Shown piece by piece: positions 1-6,718 of a stretch of DNA of 6,843 nt. The translations under genes and the position numbers were made by a program. The stretch is from Candidatus Omnitrophota bacterium (GTDB lineage: Bacteria; Omnitrophota; Koll11; Gygaellales; JAHJCI01). The DNA lies in the NCBI GenBank assembly GCA_030622705.1, contig JAUXFU010000045.1, positions 1 through 6,843 of the forward strand. Reading direction: 5' to 3'. Each line of letters opens with the position of its first letter. Position 1 is the stretch's first letter. The notes beneath the pieces are model-generated. The model was not told where the DNA came from, did not search any database, and worked only from the letters and a program-made list of their open reading frames with translations.

Positions 1-937
1 ATTGGAAGCGGTTATCAAAACGCTTCTGCCGCTGAGACCGCAATTCCTTCTTTTCCATTTTTGATACTTCCCGGCTGTATATCTCCTCCAGGGGAAAACT
101 GCCCACGCCAATAGTACCTTTTTTTCCGCCGGTCAAAAGCGCTATCTTCTGCAATAATACCGAATCTAATTTAGAAAGCACAATATTGCCCTCTGCGTCC
201 TTAACAAAACTCTTTCTGTTGTGCTCATCCATAAACGGGATTGGCGCACCTTCCTGTTTTCCTATTCCGATAGTAAAAATCACTATGCCTTGTTTTTTTG
301 CCTCTTCCACGGCCTGCATAACCTTATCCGCGTGATCTTCTCCGTCGGTTATGAGAATAAGCACGCGATGCTTCTTCTCATACCCCTCAAACGCGCCTGC
401 CGATACCTTAATCGCTTTTCCTATATCAGTACCGCCCAGCGGTATTGAATTTACATCCAGGTTATCAAGAAAAAGTTTCGCCGTCCCATAGTCAAGCGTC
501 AATGGACACTGCACAAATGCGCTGCCTGAAAAAGCCACAATAGCAATCCTATCGCCCTTCATTATATTTATCAGGCTTTTGATTTCTCTTTTCGCGCCTT
601 CAAGACGATTTGGTTTTATATCTTCGGCAAGCATGCTTTTCGAAAGATCAAGGGCAACCACGATATCCAGGCCTTTTCGCTTAACCTGCTTCCAGTGATA
701 TCCCCATTTCGGCTGAATAAGCGTGATTATCAGCAAAAGAAAAACAGTCAGCAAAATAAGCATGCGTAACTTTTGAGCCTTGAAATTTACCGATTCTACC
801 AGATGAGATAAAACTTCGCGTTTCGCGAATGCCTCAAGCGCCCTGCGTTTTGATTTAACTGCCCAGATAAAAAATATCCCGCAAGCAGGAATTATCAATA
901 ACAACCAAAGATAATATAAATTTCCAAAACGCATCAT
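1..937 (-). CDS. batB: BatB, membrane-anchored VWA-domain protein (3' end cut by window edge)
   Basis: The reading frame is open from an ATG at 937 to position 1 (312 residues seen), so the C-terminus lies outside the window. Residues about 8-27 and 58-75 are hydrophobic membrane segments, followed by a cytoplasmic or periplasmic VWA domain. The metal-ion-dependent adhesion site is complete: DLSKS (D97, S99, S101), T170 in LGGTDIG, and D198 in ITDGED. The stretch DLSKSMLAEDI followed by PNRL is typical of BatB. The visible end is a charged helix rich in K/E/R (about 290-312), which in this family precedes a last membrane segment. Its ATG overlaps the batA stop as TAATG, with AAGGA at 948-952 about 10 bases upstream, so translation is probably coupled to batA. 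Family knowledge: BatB interacts with BatA and TPR proteins in Bat clusters; its molecular role is poorly defined. A following TPR gene (batC) or a TPR fusion is expected beyond the edge but is not seen. Confidence 0.9.
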   Translation of the reverse strand, partial: MMRFGNLYYLWLLLIIPACGIFFIWAVKSKRRALEAFAKREVLSHLVESVNFKAQKLRMLILLTVFLLLIITLIQPKWGYHWKQVKRKGLDIVVALDLSKSMLAEDIKPNRLEGAKREIKSLINIMKGDRIAIVAFSGSAFVQCPLTLDYGTAKLFLDNLDVNSIPLGGTDIGKAIKVSAGAFEGYEKKHRVLILITDGEDHADKVMQAVEEAKKQGIVIFTIGIGKQEGAPIPFMDEHNRKSFVKDAEGNIVLSKLDSVLLQKIALLTGGKKGTIGVGSFPLEEIYSREVSKMEKKELRSQRQKRFDNRFQ

Positions 938-1935
938 TATGGCAATGTCCTTAAAACCGTATAGCGTAAAACCACTTCAATTAATATAAGAGCAAAAGCA
1001 AATAATACAAACAAGGGAAATAACTCTTTATGATCCGTGTATGAGGTAACTTCCATTTTTGTCTTTTCCAGCCGGTCAATCTCTTCATAAATCCGCTGCA
1101 GTTTCCGGGTATCGGTTGCCCTGTAATACTTGCCCGCGGTTGTATCAGCGATATTTCGCAGGGATGCCTCATCCACATCGATCATCATCCACTGATAAAC
1201 CTTATTACCGAAAAAATCCCTGGCCGGATAGGGGACCTTTCCCTTTGACCCGGCGCCTATGGTATAGACCTTAACGCCAAGGGCCTTGGCTAGACCCGCG
1301 GCATTTTGAGGGTCAACGCGGCCGGCGTTATTCACGCCGTCGGTAAGAAGAACAACCACCTTGCTTTTACTTTCTACGTCTTTGAGCCTTGCCAGCGCTG
1401 TTGCCAGGCCATCGCCAACTGCGGTGCCGTCGGCTATCATCCCAATATCTATTCTGTCTAAAAACTTTAACAGCACGCCGTAATCAAGCGTAAGAGGACA
1501 CTGCATATACGCCTCTCCTGCAAACACCACTAACCCTATACGGTCATTAGCGCGTTTTTTTATAAACTCCCTGACAACTTCTTTTACTACTTCCAGGCGG
1601 TTCATCCTCTGGCCCTGCAAAACAAAATCCTCAGCCAGCATACTGCCCGAGACATCAACAGCAAGGATAATATCTATACCCTCGGTTTTAATCTTCGTTT
1701 CCTCAATACCATGCTGAGGCCTCATCAATGCTATTACCAACAGGCATAGCGCGAGTACCCGCAAGCCAACAAGAATATGGCGCGCCTTTAGCATATATGA
1801 AGGTTTTATCCGTTTGAGGTTTTTAATAGAAGAAAACCTGACGCGGCCATGCGGGCGTAACTTCATATATGCCCATAAGACAACAGGCACAAGGATAAAT
1901 AACCATATGACATTCAGAAAATCAGCGAATATCAT
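937..1935 (-). CDS. batA: BatA, membrane-anchored VWA-domain protein
   Basis: This is a 332-residue protein with membrane segments at about 7-24 and 54-71, a VWA domain at about 87-285, and a C-terminal membrane segment at about 305-325. The metal site is canonical: DVSGS (D94, S96, S98), T171 in ADGTAVGD, and D199 in LLTDG. The domain layout (two N-terminal helices, VWA domain, C-terminal helix) and length match BatA. I chose the ATG at 1935 because GAGG at 1942-1945 sits six bases upstream and the protein then begins with the hydrophobic segment usual for the family. A longer in-frame start (GTG at 1962 or ATG at 1959) would add a basic MKPRLRKK-type stretch and has weaker support. The chosen start overlaps the batD-like gene by 14 bases, and the stop shares one base with batB. 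BatA and BatB are clear paralogues with the same VWA core (shared QCPLTLDYG). Inferred role: metal-dependent protein contacts at the membrane under control of the MoxR ATPase. Confidence 0.92.
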   Translation of the reverse strand: MIFADFLNVIWLFILVPVVLWAYMKLRPHGRVRFSSIKNLKRIKPSYMLKARHILVGLRVLALCLLVIALMRPQHGIEETKIKTEGIDIILAVDVSGSMLAEDFVLQGQRMNRLEVVKEVVREFIKKRANDRIGLVVFAGEAYMQCPLTLDYGVLLKFLDRIDIGMIADGTAVGDGLATALARLKDVESKSKVVVLLTDGVNNAGRVDPQNAAGLAKALGVKVYTIGAGSKGKVPYPARDFFGNKVYQWMMIDVDEASLRNIADTTAGKYYRATDTRKLQRIYEEIDRLEKTKMEVTSYTDHKELFPLFVLFAFALILIEVVLRYTVLRTLP

Positions 1936-2971
1936 CTTTTTCCTCAGTCGCGGCTTCATCACTACAGTTTTGCTGCTGATGAGCGGTTTCCTCTATAAAA
2001 TTACGCGTCGTCTGCACAAGCAATTTAGCCCGCGATTTCCCCGGATCAAACTTAGCAAATTTAACAAGGTCGCAATGGTTCAAATATTCCTTTAACAGAT
2101 CAATATGCCTTTGCTGCAGCCTATCGGAATAAACAACAGACTCTAAAAATTCTTCCGTAGTCTGCTCAGGCGCCTTAAGAGAAAATCTGTTTTCAAGGTA
2201 CGTCCTGAGGGTAAGCGAAACCAGGTAATAATACTCTTTAACCCTCATCTTTTCAATAAGCCCCAAACCTTCTATTCTTTCAAGCTCCTGAAATGCTATT
2301 GTTTCCGGCGTAAGCAACGGAATTTTTTTCTTGGCGGAGATTTTTTTTAGATACAATTTCCATAAAATTACCCCCGCAACTGCCAGGCTAACGAGTATGG
2401 CAGCTATTATAACAGCTGCCGGCACTCCGGAGTCAATTGACAAAGGCTCTTTGATATCACGAAGTTCGGCTTTTTCTTCTGCGTCTATTACGCTTTTAAC
2501 CTCAACGAATATTTCCGGTGATGTTAACACCTGTATATCGCCATTGGCTAATTTTAGCTTAACGCTCTGCGCGGGTATTACATAAGAACCTGTGGTATAG
2601 GTATCCAAAAGATACCATCGCGTTTTGCGGATACGGTTTCGGCCTATTTTCTTATCATCCTGACCGAAATCCTTAATAGCAAATCCTCCTAATCCGGAGA
2701 CATAAGAAGGAAAATCTGCCTCTACATTATTATCGAGATCTATTTCTAATGTATAGGTAACTTTTTCACCTATGGTTATGCCTGATTTATCGACAAATGC
2801 CCGAAGCTCGGCTATGTCTTGGCTTTGCGATACAACTGCCTGAGTGCCTTCTGACGCAGATGAAGGTTTATCCGATGAGTTTACTTCGCTATCGGCATAT
2901 ATATCCGCGGAGAAAAAACTGAAACAGCATAAAAGCCACAGTATTATTAAATAAGCGCTTATTTTCTTCAC
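1922..2971 (-). CDS. BatD-like membrane protein with extracytoplasmic BatD domain and cytoplasmic helical domain
   Basis: The 349-residue product starts with a signal-type segment (KK followed by hydrophobic residues 5-21, possible cleavage after YA near 26). A Ser-rich linker (about 30-50) leads to a beta-rich extracytoplasmic domain at about 53-160, with features of the BatD (oxygen tolerance) family such as the ITIGEKVTYTLEI strand and YTTGSYVIPAQSVKL. One membrane segment spans about 184-206 and is followed by basic residues, so the rest is cytoplasmic. The C-terminal part (about 224-329) is helical, with LRTYLENRF, APEQTTEEFL and DLVKFAKFDP, resembling the cytoplasmic end of BatD/DUF4381-type proteins. 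The start is a GTG at 2971, preceded by GGGAC and AGGA within about 15 bases. It lies 21 bases after the DUF58 stop and overlaps batA by 14. It is shorter than the Bacteroides BatD proteins I recall (over 500 residues). The family assignment is by pattern recognition, not alignment. Confidence 0.75.
   Translation of the reverse strand: MKKISAYLIILWLLCCFSFFSADIYADSEVNSSDKPSSASEGTQAVVSQSQDIAELRAFVDKSGITIGEKVTYTLEIDLDNNVEADFPSYVSGLGGFAIKDFGQDDKKIGRNRIRKTRWYLLDTYTTGSYVIPAQSVKLKLANGDIQVLTSPEIFVEVKSVIDAEEKAELRDIKEPLSIDSGVPAAVIIAAILVSLAVAGVILWKLYLKKISAKKKIPLLTPETIAFQELERIEGLGLIEKMRVKEYYYLVSLTLRTYLENRFSLKAPEQTTEEFLESVVYSDRLQQRHIDLLKEYLNHCDLVKFAKFDPGKSRAKLLVQTTRNFIEETAHQQQNCSDEAATEEKDDIR
1940..1945 (-). 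promoter_or_regulatory. Shine-Dalgarno deciding the batA start
   Basis: GAGGAA lies inside the 3' end of the batD-like gene; its GAGG core is six bases before the ATG at 1935. It favours that ATG over the upstream in-frame GTG (1962) and ATG (1959), which have no comparable site. Confidence 0.7.
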
Positions 2972-2992
2972 TCGTCCCGATTTCCTATTTAA

Positions 2993-3868
2993 TCACCTTC
3001 TCTTTTCTCTTGCCCTAAAAAACCTCATAAAAGGCTCTATATACGAGCCTCCTGTTTCAACGTGAATAATATCCACATCGATTTGCCTAAAGAATCTATC
3101 CCTGCGGGCAGTTTCCTTGCCTGAAAGCAGCTTAATGCCTTTCTGAAGACTAAGGTCGGAACTGTCAACTAATAAGACTTCACCTGTCTCAGCATCTTCA
3201 AACTCTATCAACCCAATACGCGGAAACTCCCTCTCACGCGGGTCCTGTATAACAACGGCAATTATATCATGCCGCTTATTGGCAATCTGAAGCGCGCGTT
3301 CATAGCCTTCGGTAATAAAATCCGAGACAAGAAAGGTAACTGTGCGCTTTTTATTGACAGAATTAAAGAAATCGATGCCTGAAGCGATATCCGTCCCCGT
3401 ATACTTGGGTTTGAACGAGAGGATTTCGCTTATAACATGAAGCACATGACGTTTCCCCTTCTTGGGCGGAATATATTTCTCCACCCTATCCGTAAACATA
3501 ATCAACCCTACCTTATCATTGTTTTTGATTGCCGAAAAAGCCAGCATAGCGCAAAGCTCGGCCGCGAATTCATTTTTAAGCTGAAGCTTGGAGCCAAATT
3601 GCCCTGAGGAGCTCGCGTCCACCATAAGCATCACGGTGAGTTCTCTCTCCTCAACGAATTTCTTGATAAAAGGCCGCCCCATCCTGGCAGTAACATTCCA
3701 GTCGATAGTGCGGATTTCGTCTCCGGGCTGATACTCACGCACCTCATCAAATTCAACGCCGCGGCCTTTAAACGTACTATGATACGCCCCGGCAAGCATA
3801 TCGTTAACAAGACGCGAAGTATAAATCTGGATACGGCGGACCTTCTTGAGCAAATCCTTAGTAAGCAT
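2993..3868 (-). CDS. DUF58 family protein with VWA-like fold
   Basis: The 291-residue soluble protein carries the DUF58 signature at about 35-76: RGVEFDEVREYQPGDE, then RTIDWNVTAR, then PFIKKFVEERE. A VWA-like half follows, with a DASSS metal motif (D84, S86, S88), T159 in TGTD and D183 in VSDF, so the metal site looks intact. No membrane helices are visible, which is usual for the short DUF58 form encoded next to MoxR. Its ATG at 3868 shares one base with the moxR stop (TAATG) and has only a weak GGTG upstream, so it probably relies on translational coupling. DUF58 proteins are regular genetic partners of MoxR ATPases and are thought to act as adaptors or substrates. No enzymatic activity is established for the family, and none is visible here. 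Confidence 0.93.
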   Translation of the reverse strand: MLTKDLLKKVRRIQIYTSRLVNDMLAGAYHSTFKGRGVEFDEVREYQPGDEIRTIDWNVTARMGRPFIKKFVEERELTVMLMVDASSSGQFGSKLQLKNEFAAELCAMLAFSAIKNNDKVGLIMFTDRVEKYIPPKKGKRHVLHVISEILSFKPKYTGTDIASGIDFFNSVNKKRTVTFLVSDFITEGYERALQIANKRHDIIAVVIQDPREREFPRIGLIEFEDAETGEVLLVDSSDLSLQKGIKLLSGKETARRDRFFRQIDVDIIHVETGGSYIEPFMRFFRAREKRR

Positions 3869-4866
3869 TACGGCACCACTACAGTATCGAATACCTTATT
3901 TATAATATCCTCGGGCGTAATATCATCGGCTTCCGCCTCGTAGGTAATAATTACCCTGTGCCTTAACACATCCATTCCTATGCTTTTAATATCCTGAGGC
4001 GTAACATACCCACGCCCCTGCAGAAACGCGTAAGCCTTGGCAGCTAAACTCAGGTAAATCGTAGCTCTCGGAGAAGCCCCATACTCAATATAATTCTTTG
4101 TATCAAGTTTGTAGGCTTCGGGTTCACGCGTTGCCATAACTAAATCCACTATATAGGCTGAGAGCTTCTCATCGACGTAGACTTGATCAACAATATCCCG
4201 AACCCTTATAATGTCCTCAAGACTAACGACACTTTCAACATCAAGCTTTTTCTTAACCTTTGCCATACGATTCAGAATCTGCCGCTCTTCCTTCTTATTT
4301 GGATAAACTATTTTTAGCTTGAGCATAAACCTGTCAACCTGAGCCTCAGGCAAAGGATAGGTGCCTTCCTGTTCGATGGGATTCTGCGTGGCCAAAACCA
4401 AAAAAGGCTCCGGCAGATTTAAAGTCTGGTCTCCGATTGTCACCTGCCTTTCCTGCATAGCTTCCAAAAGCGCGCTTTGAACCTTAGCAGGGGCGCGGTT
4501 AATCTCATCGGCTAAAATAATATTCGCGAAAATAGGCCCTTTTTTAACCGAGAAACTCATATCCTTTGGGTTGTATATTTGTGTTCCGGTAAGATCAGCC
4601 GGTAAGAGATCCGGCGTAAATTGAACCCTTTTAAAAGACGCCTGGATCGCGTTGGCAAGAGTAGACACGCTTAGTGTCTTGGCCAGGCCGGGCACCCCTT
4701 CCAACAGCACATGTCCATCTGCTAAAAGTCCCACGAAAAGCCGGTCAATCAAATACTCCTGCCCGACTATATTTCTGTGAATCTGTTCTCTTAACTTGGT
4801 AATAAACCCGCTCTCGGCCTTTACCCTCTCATTTAACGCCTGAATTTCTGAATGCATCATTGTCAT
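3868..4866 (-). CDS. MoxR family AAA+ ATPase
   Basis: The 332-residue product is a full-length MoxR ATPase. In order it shows NIVGQ (33-36 region), Walker A GVPGLAKT (57-64), Walker B ILADE (D120, E121), the MoxR-typical [18 protein letters not shown], sensor 1 in ATQNP (N162), the arginine-finger region QVDRF (R179), and sensor 2 in GASPRA (R267). A helical lid domain covers the C-terminal third. The role is ATP-driven remodelling or chaperone-like activation of partner proteins, usually ones with VWA domains, which fits the four genes that follow. The start at 4866 is fixed by AGGAGG (4873-4878) six bases upstream. A second ATG two codons further in (MTM) is less well placed. It is the first gene of the operon, behind a candidate promoter, and its stop overlaps the DUF58 start by one base. 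The particular client proteins cannot be read from the sequence. Confidence 0.97.
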   Translation of the reverse strand: MTMMHSEIQALNERVKAESGFITKLREQIHRNIVGQEYLIDRLFVGLLADGHVLLEGVPGLAKTLSVSTLANAIQASFKRVQFTPDLLPADLTGTQIYNPKDMSFSVKKGPIFANIILADEINRAPAKVQSALLEAMQERQVTIGDQTLNLPEPFLVLATQNPIEQEGTYPLPEAQVDRFMLKLKIVYPNKKEERQILNRMAKVKKKLDVESVVSLEDIIRVRDIVDQVYVDEKLSAYIVDLVMATREPEAYKLDTKNYIEYGASPRATIYLSLAAKAYAFLQGRGYVTPQDIKSIGMDVLRHRVIITYEAEADDITPEDIINKVFDTVVVP

Positions 4867-4872
4867 TATGTT

Positions 4873-4878
4873 CCTCCT
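4873..4878 (-). promoter_or_regulatory. Strong Shine-Dalgarno of moxR
   Basis: A full AGGAGG lies six bases before the ATG at 4866. It decides the moxR start and is the strongest ribosome binding site in the window, consistent with this being the first gene of the operon. Confidence 0.85.
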
Positions 4879-4951
4879 GGCATAATACGTCTTATTGTTA
4901 ATAAATTATTTCTTTGGGGACGGGATTATAATATTTGCCGTTTTTTCTGTT

Positions 4952-4979
4952 ATTATAGGCTTAACCAGACGACAATCAA
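4952..4979 (-). promoter_or_regulatory. Candidate sigma70-type promoter for the moxR-bat operon
   Basis: Reading on the minus strand, TTGATT (4979-4974) is followed after 16 bases by a perfect TATAAT (4957-4952). The -35 matches the consensus at four of six positions. Transcription would start near 4945, giving a leader of about 80 bases before the moxR ATG. A second TATAAT at 4930-4925 has no matching -35 box. The region is AT-rich, so chance matches are possible, but the position directly ahead of the operon's first gene supports it. Confidence 0.45.
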
Positions 4980-5009
4980 GGCTTTTTCAATGGTAAATTA
5001 TTGAATAGC

Positions 5010-5031
5010 GGACAGGCACAGAGGCCTGTCC
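5010..5031. repeat. Perfect 8-bp palindrome with 6-base loop (REP-like or possible transcript end)
   Basis: GGACAGGC (5010-5017) and GCCTGTCC (5024-5031) are exact inverted copies around the loop ACAGAG. It lies just downstream of the deaminase stop (5047) and upstream of the moxR promoter. Read on the minus strand no T-tract follows, so it is not a classic terminator for the ldhA-deaminase unit. Read on the plus strand a run of seven T follows after a 7-base gap (5039-5045), but no plus-strand gene ends here. The GC-rich form, with CCCTAC at one end, resembles dispersed REP-type palindromes, but one copy in the window cannot prove that. It may also protect the 3' end of the message. Confidence 0.6.
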
Positions 5032-5046
5032 CTACTGATTTTTTTG

Positions 5047-5526
5047 TCAATAGATCAATTTGCCAGGCAGCTTGTTGTAGTCTGTTAACAGCTGTTTACA
5101 TTCATTGCGCAAAAATCCGGAAACGAGCTTCATTTTAGTTTTTCCCAGCGTTTTTAAACGGTTGTTGCTAATCTTCATTTCATTAAAACCGACCTTATCC
5201 GCATCAATAATCTTTGTTCCATAGACAATGAGGCCTATCCTGGCCCAGTGAAGCGCGCTGAAGCACATCGGGCATGGCTCGGTAGTAGAATAAATAACCG
5301 AGCCTGAAAGGTCAAATGTCTTAGTTTTACGAGAGGCAATCCGAATAGCGTTTATCTCCGCGTGGCAGGTGGCATCATTCTTTAACACCGTATTTCGCGC
5401 AACCGCAAGGACTGCACCTCGTTTAACTATGCAGGCGCCAAAGGGGCCGCCGTAGATAATCTTTAAGTTTTTCCTTGCCTCCTGAATGGCCAGGCGCATA
5501 AATTTTTTGTCTAATTTCTCGTCCAT
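5047..5526 (-). CDS. guaD: Guanine-deaminase-like zinc-dependent nucleobase deaminase
   Basis: The 159-residue protein belongs to the cytidine/deoxycytidylate deaminase superfamily. Zinc ligands and catalytic base are present: H55 and E57 in CHAEI, and C85 and C88 in EPCPMC. The surrounding motifs GGPFGACIVK (26-35), N45, ALHWAR (91-96) and DADKVGF (108-114) match bacterial guanine deaminase better than the tRNA adenosine deaminase TadA, as does a C-terminal Tyr (Y159). Guanine deaminase converts guanine to xanthine plus ammonia in purine salvage or catabolism, in the cytosol and usually as a domain-swapped dimer. The length is normal for the family. The ATG at 5526 lacks a clear Shine-Dalgarno (only an A-rich leader), but the N-terminal helix with FMRLAIQEA supports it. 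The gene follows ldhA by 30 bases and probably shares its transcript. E116 stands where Bacillus GuaD, as I recall it, has Asp114, so the exact substrate is less certain than the fold. Confidence 0.8.
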   Translation of the reverse strand: MDEKLDKKFMRLAIQEARKNLKIIYGGPFGACIVKRGAVLAVARNTVLKNDATCHAEINAIRIASRKTKTFDLSGSVIYSTTEPCPMCFSALHWARIGLIVYGTKIIDADKVGFNEMKISNNRLKTLGKTKMKLVSGFLRNECKQLLTDYNKLPGKLIY

Positions 5527-5556
5527 TTTTTAAACTAGGTGTAATCCCTTTTTGCT

Positions 5557-6609
5557 TTAAAAACAGCGCTCGCCATTCTTGCGCCTGCAGTTCTTTCTTC
5601 CGCAACGATAACAAATCGTGTTTTCTAAAAACTCATTATTAAAATATTTGGTAATATTCATTAAAGTCGTATTGGCAATATTAAACAATGCCTCCCGGGT
5701 AAAGAATCCCTGGTGCGAGGTAATAAGAACGTTAGGAAAAGTCAAAAGGCGGGCTAATATATCATCGCTTATCATAGCTTGAGAAAAATCCTCAAAAAAA
5801 TACTCACTCTCTTCTTCATATACGTCAAGCCCGGCAGAACCAATTTTCCCACTTTTTAAACCGTTAATCAAAGCCTCTGTTTTTATAAGCTTGCCTCTGC
5901 CGGTATTAATAACCATAACCCCGTGTTTCATCTGAGAAATACTTGTTTCATTAATCATATACCGGGTGTCTTTGGTTAACGGACAATGCAAAGAAATCAC
6001 ATCCGATTTCTTGTAAACTTCCGAAAGCCCGACATAGCGGATACCGTTATCCCGGGCGAATTTCCGGTCGGGATATATATCATAAGCAAGAATATTCATC
6101 CCCAGTCCTTTTAAAATCGGGATCAGGCATTTCCCGATCAAACCTGTACCGATAACCCCGGCAGTTTTTCCATGCATATCAAAACCGATCAATCCGTTTA
6201 TAGAGAAATTTCCATCGCGTATACGGTAGTATGCTTTATGGATTTTCCTGTTTAAACTCAGCATCAAAGCTACAGCATGTTCAGCAACGGCGTAAGGCGA
6301 ATATCCCGGTACGCGAACTATATAGATGTTTTTGTACGCAGCTTTTAAATCGACATTGTTATACCCAGCGCAACGTAAGGCAATCAACCCTATTTTGTTA
6401 TTTTTTAAAATATTAATTACTTGCTTGTTAATAACATCATTGACAAAAGCGCAAATAACATCATAGCCAATGGAGAGTTTCGCAGTATCCGGGTTAAGAC
6501 GGCTTTGGATATATTTTATCTCAAACCCGTAATTTTTGTTAACCTCATCAAAAGATTTTTGATCGTACGGTTTGGCATCAAAAAATAATATCTTATGATT
6601 ATTTTTCAT
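5557..6609 (-). CDS. ldhA: D-lactate dehydrogenase, LdhA type (D-2-hydroxyacid dehydrogenase), with Cys-rich tail
   Basis: The 350-residue protein follows fermentative D-lactate dehydrogenase (pyruvate + NADH to D-lactate) along its length. Recognisable blocks are LRCAGYNNVDL (78-88), VRVPGYSPYAVAEH (98-111), GKTAGVIGTGLIG (147-159, with NAD-binding GxGxxG at 154-159), D177 for NAD rather than NADP, and DVISLHCPLT (203-212). The catalytic residues are R238 (NTGRG), E267 (DVYEEE) and H299 (SHQGFF). E. coli LdhA, from memory 329 residues, shares most of these strings, including NVDL and FFED. This protein ends in an extra tail with cysteines at 333, 336, 341 and 349 that the E. coli enzyme lacks. 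The start at 6609 is supported by GGGAG (6614-6618) directly upstream. It is the first gene of a probable two-gene unit with the deaminase. Another 2-hydroxyacid substrate is possible, but the LdhA-specific motifs make lactate most likely. Confidence 0.88.
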   Translation of the reverse strand: MKNNHKILFFDAKPYDQKSFDEVNKNYGFEIKYIQSRLNPDTAKLSIGYDVICAFVNDVINKQVINILKNNKIGLIALRCAGYNNVDLKAAYKNIYIVRVPGYSPYAVAEHAVALMLSLNRKIHKAYYRIRDGNFSINGLIGFDMHGKTAGVIGTGLIGKCLIPILKGLGMNILAYDIYPDRKFARDNGIRYVGLSEVYKKSDVISLHCPLTKDTRYMINETSISQMKHGVMVINTGRGKLIKTEALINGLKSGKIGSAGLDVYEEESEYFFEDFSQAMISDDILARLLTFPNVLITSHQGFFTREALFNIANTTLMNITKYFNNEFLENTICYRCGRKNCRRKNGERCF

Positions 6610-6613
6610 ATTT

Positions 6614-6618
6614 CTCCC
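6614..6618 (-). promoter_or_regulatory. Shine-Dalgarno of ldhA
   Basis: GGGAG, within a longer GAGGGAG, ends four bases before the ATG at 6609 and supports that start. No other in-frame start near it has a comparable site. Confidence 0.7.
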
Positions 6619-6693
6619 TCAATAGAAACCTCAATTTCCTGAAGTTTCTTGTTCCTTTTCATCTATTAAAGATTTTTTGTCAAATGTAAACCT

Positions 6694-6718
6694 CGTTAGA
6701 GAACTTTGTTCTCTAACG
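6694..6718. repeat. Perfect 11-bp inverted repeat with 3-base loop upstream of ldhA
   Basis: CGTTAGAGAAC (6694-6704) and GTTCTCTAACG (6708-6718) are exact inverted copies around TTT. The centre is about 97 bases upstream of the ldhA ATG. No T-tract follows on the minus strand (AGGTTTACATTTG), and on the plus strand the next bases are ATCTGCGG, so it is not a standard intrinsic terminator in either direction. It could be an operator, a leader hairpin or one copy of a dispersed palindromic repeat. The sequence alone does not separate these. Confidence 0.75.

Noticed and set aside
221..448. Plus-strand reading frame of 75 codons.
   Set aside because: It lies antisense inside batB, whose frame is supported by strong family motifs.
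2331..2585. Plus-strand reading frame of 84 codons.
   Set aside because: It is antisense to the batD-like gene and has no recognisable features.
5037..5051. TTGACA followed by an A-run, and its near copy at 6671-6684, as matching flanks of a mobile ldhA-deaminase unit.
   Set aside because: The left copy overlaps the deaminase stop codon, the match is short and low in complexity, and there is no transposase or target-site duplication.
5047..5526. tRNA adenosine deaminase TadA as an alternative name for the deaminase.
   Set aside because: The GGPFGA, HWAR and DADKVGF motifs and the C-terminal Tyr fit guanine deaminase better; TadA usually has AHAE and lacks this C-terminal end.
5423..5614. 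Small minus-strand frame bridging the ldhA end and the deaminase start.
   Set aside because: It overlaps both real genes in another frame, has no Shine-Dalgarno and shows no domain.
6655..6690. TTGACA (6683-6678) and TTTACA (6690-6685) as -35 boxes for ldhA.
   Set aside because: No acceptable -10 box lies 16-18 bases downstream of either; the best matches reach only about three of six.
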